From VRUE01 sp963728365 (GTDB lineage Bacteria > Actinomycetota > Thermoleophilia > Solirubrobacterales > 70-9), in contig CAVSJI010000003.1 of assembly GCA_963728365.1 (NCBI GenBank), positions 186,001 to 250,000 on the forward strand: DNA of 64,000 nt, written 5' to 3'. The first letter of the stretch is position 1; each line of letters opens with the position of its first letter. A program made the translations under genes and the position numbers. The notes beneath the pieces are model-generated. The model had not been told where the DNA came from. It made no database searches and saw only the letters and a list, made by a program, of their open reading frames with translations. Shown piece by piece: positions 63,889 through 64,000 of the stretch.

Positions 63889-64000
63889 GTGGAGGTCGGG
63901 CACACCGCCCAAGATCAGGCTGCCAGCGCAAACGGAAACGGAGTCTGTCCGCATTTCCACGCAGCGATCGAGCTGATCGGCAAGCGCTGGACGGGAGCGA
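63889..64000 (+). CDS. HxlR-family transcriptional regulator, 5' part
   Basis: The right edge of the window holds the first 37 residues of a winged-helix regulator. VCPHFHAAIELIGKRWTGA matches the N-terminal helix of HxlR proteins, where CPxxxAxxxIGxxW is the signature and the Cys can sense oxidants or electrophiles. GTG at 63889 is the probable start, preceded by a TTG at 63881 in another frame. The rest lies outside the window. Confidence 0.65.
   Translation, partial: MEVGHTAQDQAASANGNGVCPHFHAAIELIGKRWTGA

Overview
This 64 kb window is GC-rich, tightly packed chromosomal DNA from an actinomycete-like bacterium. Several features together suggest a deep-branching actinobacterium of the Thermoleophilia/Solirubrobacterales kind: CarD beside DisA, an F420-type luciferase-like oxidoreductase, many acyl-CoA dehydrogenases, DUF4383 and DUF389 membrane proteins, a CWB2-like wall protein, and a SigH-type sigma factor. 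That placement is an inference. I see no phage, insertion sequence, CRISPR array or rRNA.

Bases 1-24100 hold a housekeeping backbone in the same order as the Bacillus subtilis hprT-to-sigH region: hpt, ftsH, folP, folB, folK, (coaX), dus, (greA), lysS, clpC, disA, carD, ispD, ispF, cysS, rlmB, sigH. Single lineage-specific genes are interleaved: a GST-like protein, an aldo/keto reductase-like protein, a DUF389 protein, a PHP phosphatase, an acyl-CoA synthetase and a coiled-coil protein. Bases 24100-35250 hold a GNAT-like protein, tRNA-Thr, a SHOCT membrane protein, a coupled ring-cleaving dioxygenase and maleylacetate-reductase-like pair, a natural PlsC-GpsA fusion, an ECF sigma factor with a small membrane partner, a zinc-finger rhomboid protease, a BtuF-like protein and a CNNM transporter. 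Bases 35245-44978 are a fatty-acid or acyl-CoA degradation district: hydroxyacyl-CoA dehydrogenase, thiolase, a paired ACAD set, an LLM oxidoreductase and another ACAD. Two of its units share an almost identical palindromic operator. Bases 45147-57984 hold an M23 peptidase, the lysA-hom-thrC-thrB amino-acid operon, a cupin, a propeller lipoprotein-like gene and a large gltB. The right end has a zinc-ribbon FHA protein, an SRPBCC protein, a lipoprotein, a penicillin-binding protein, a MarP-like membrane protease and the start of an HxlR regulator.

The most unusual feature is a population of long perfect or near-perfect inverted repeats, about 20 in 64 kb. They fall into families. Family C and D arms are the same at every copy, as in ordinary REP elements. 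Family B (five copies, 112-118 bp) and family E (three copies, 149-155 bp) are different: each has a conserved core, but outer arms of 18-29 bp that are self-complementary within a copy and differ between copies. One B arm is the 3' end of a coding sequence, with its inverted copy beyond the core. A similar 70 bp palindrome with 29 bp perfect arms lies in frame inside cysS. Several copies sit between divergent genes, so terminator function cannot explain them all. This looks like an element that creates or carries an inverted copy of its target flank, and it is the best candidate here for something undescribed.
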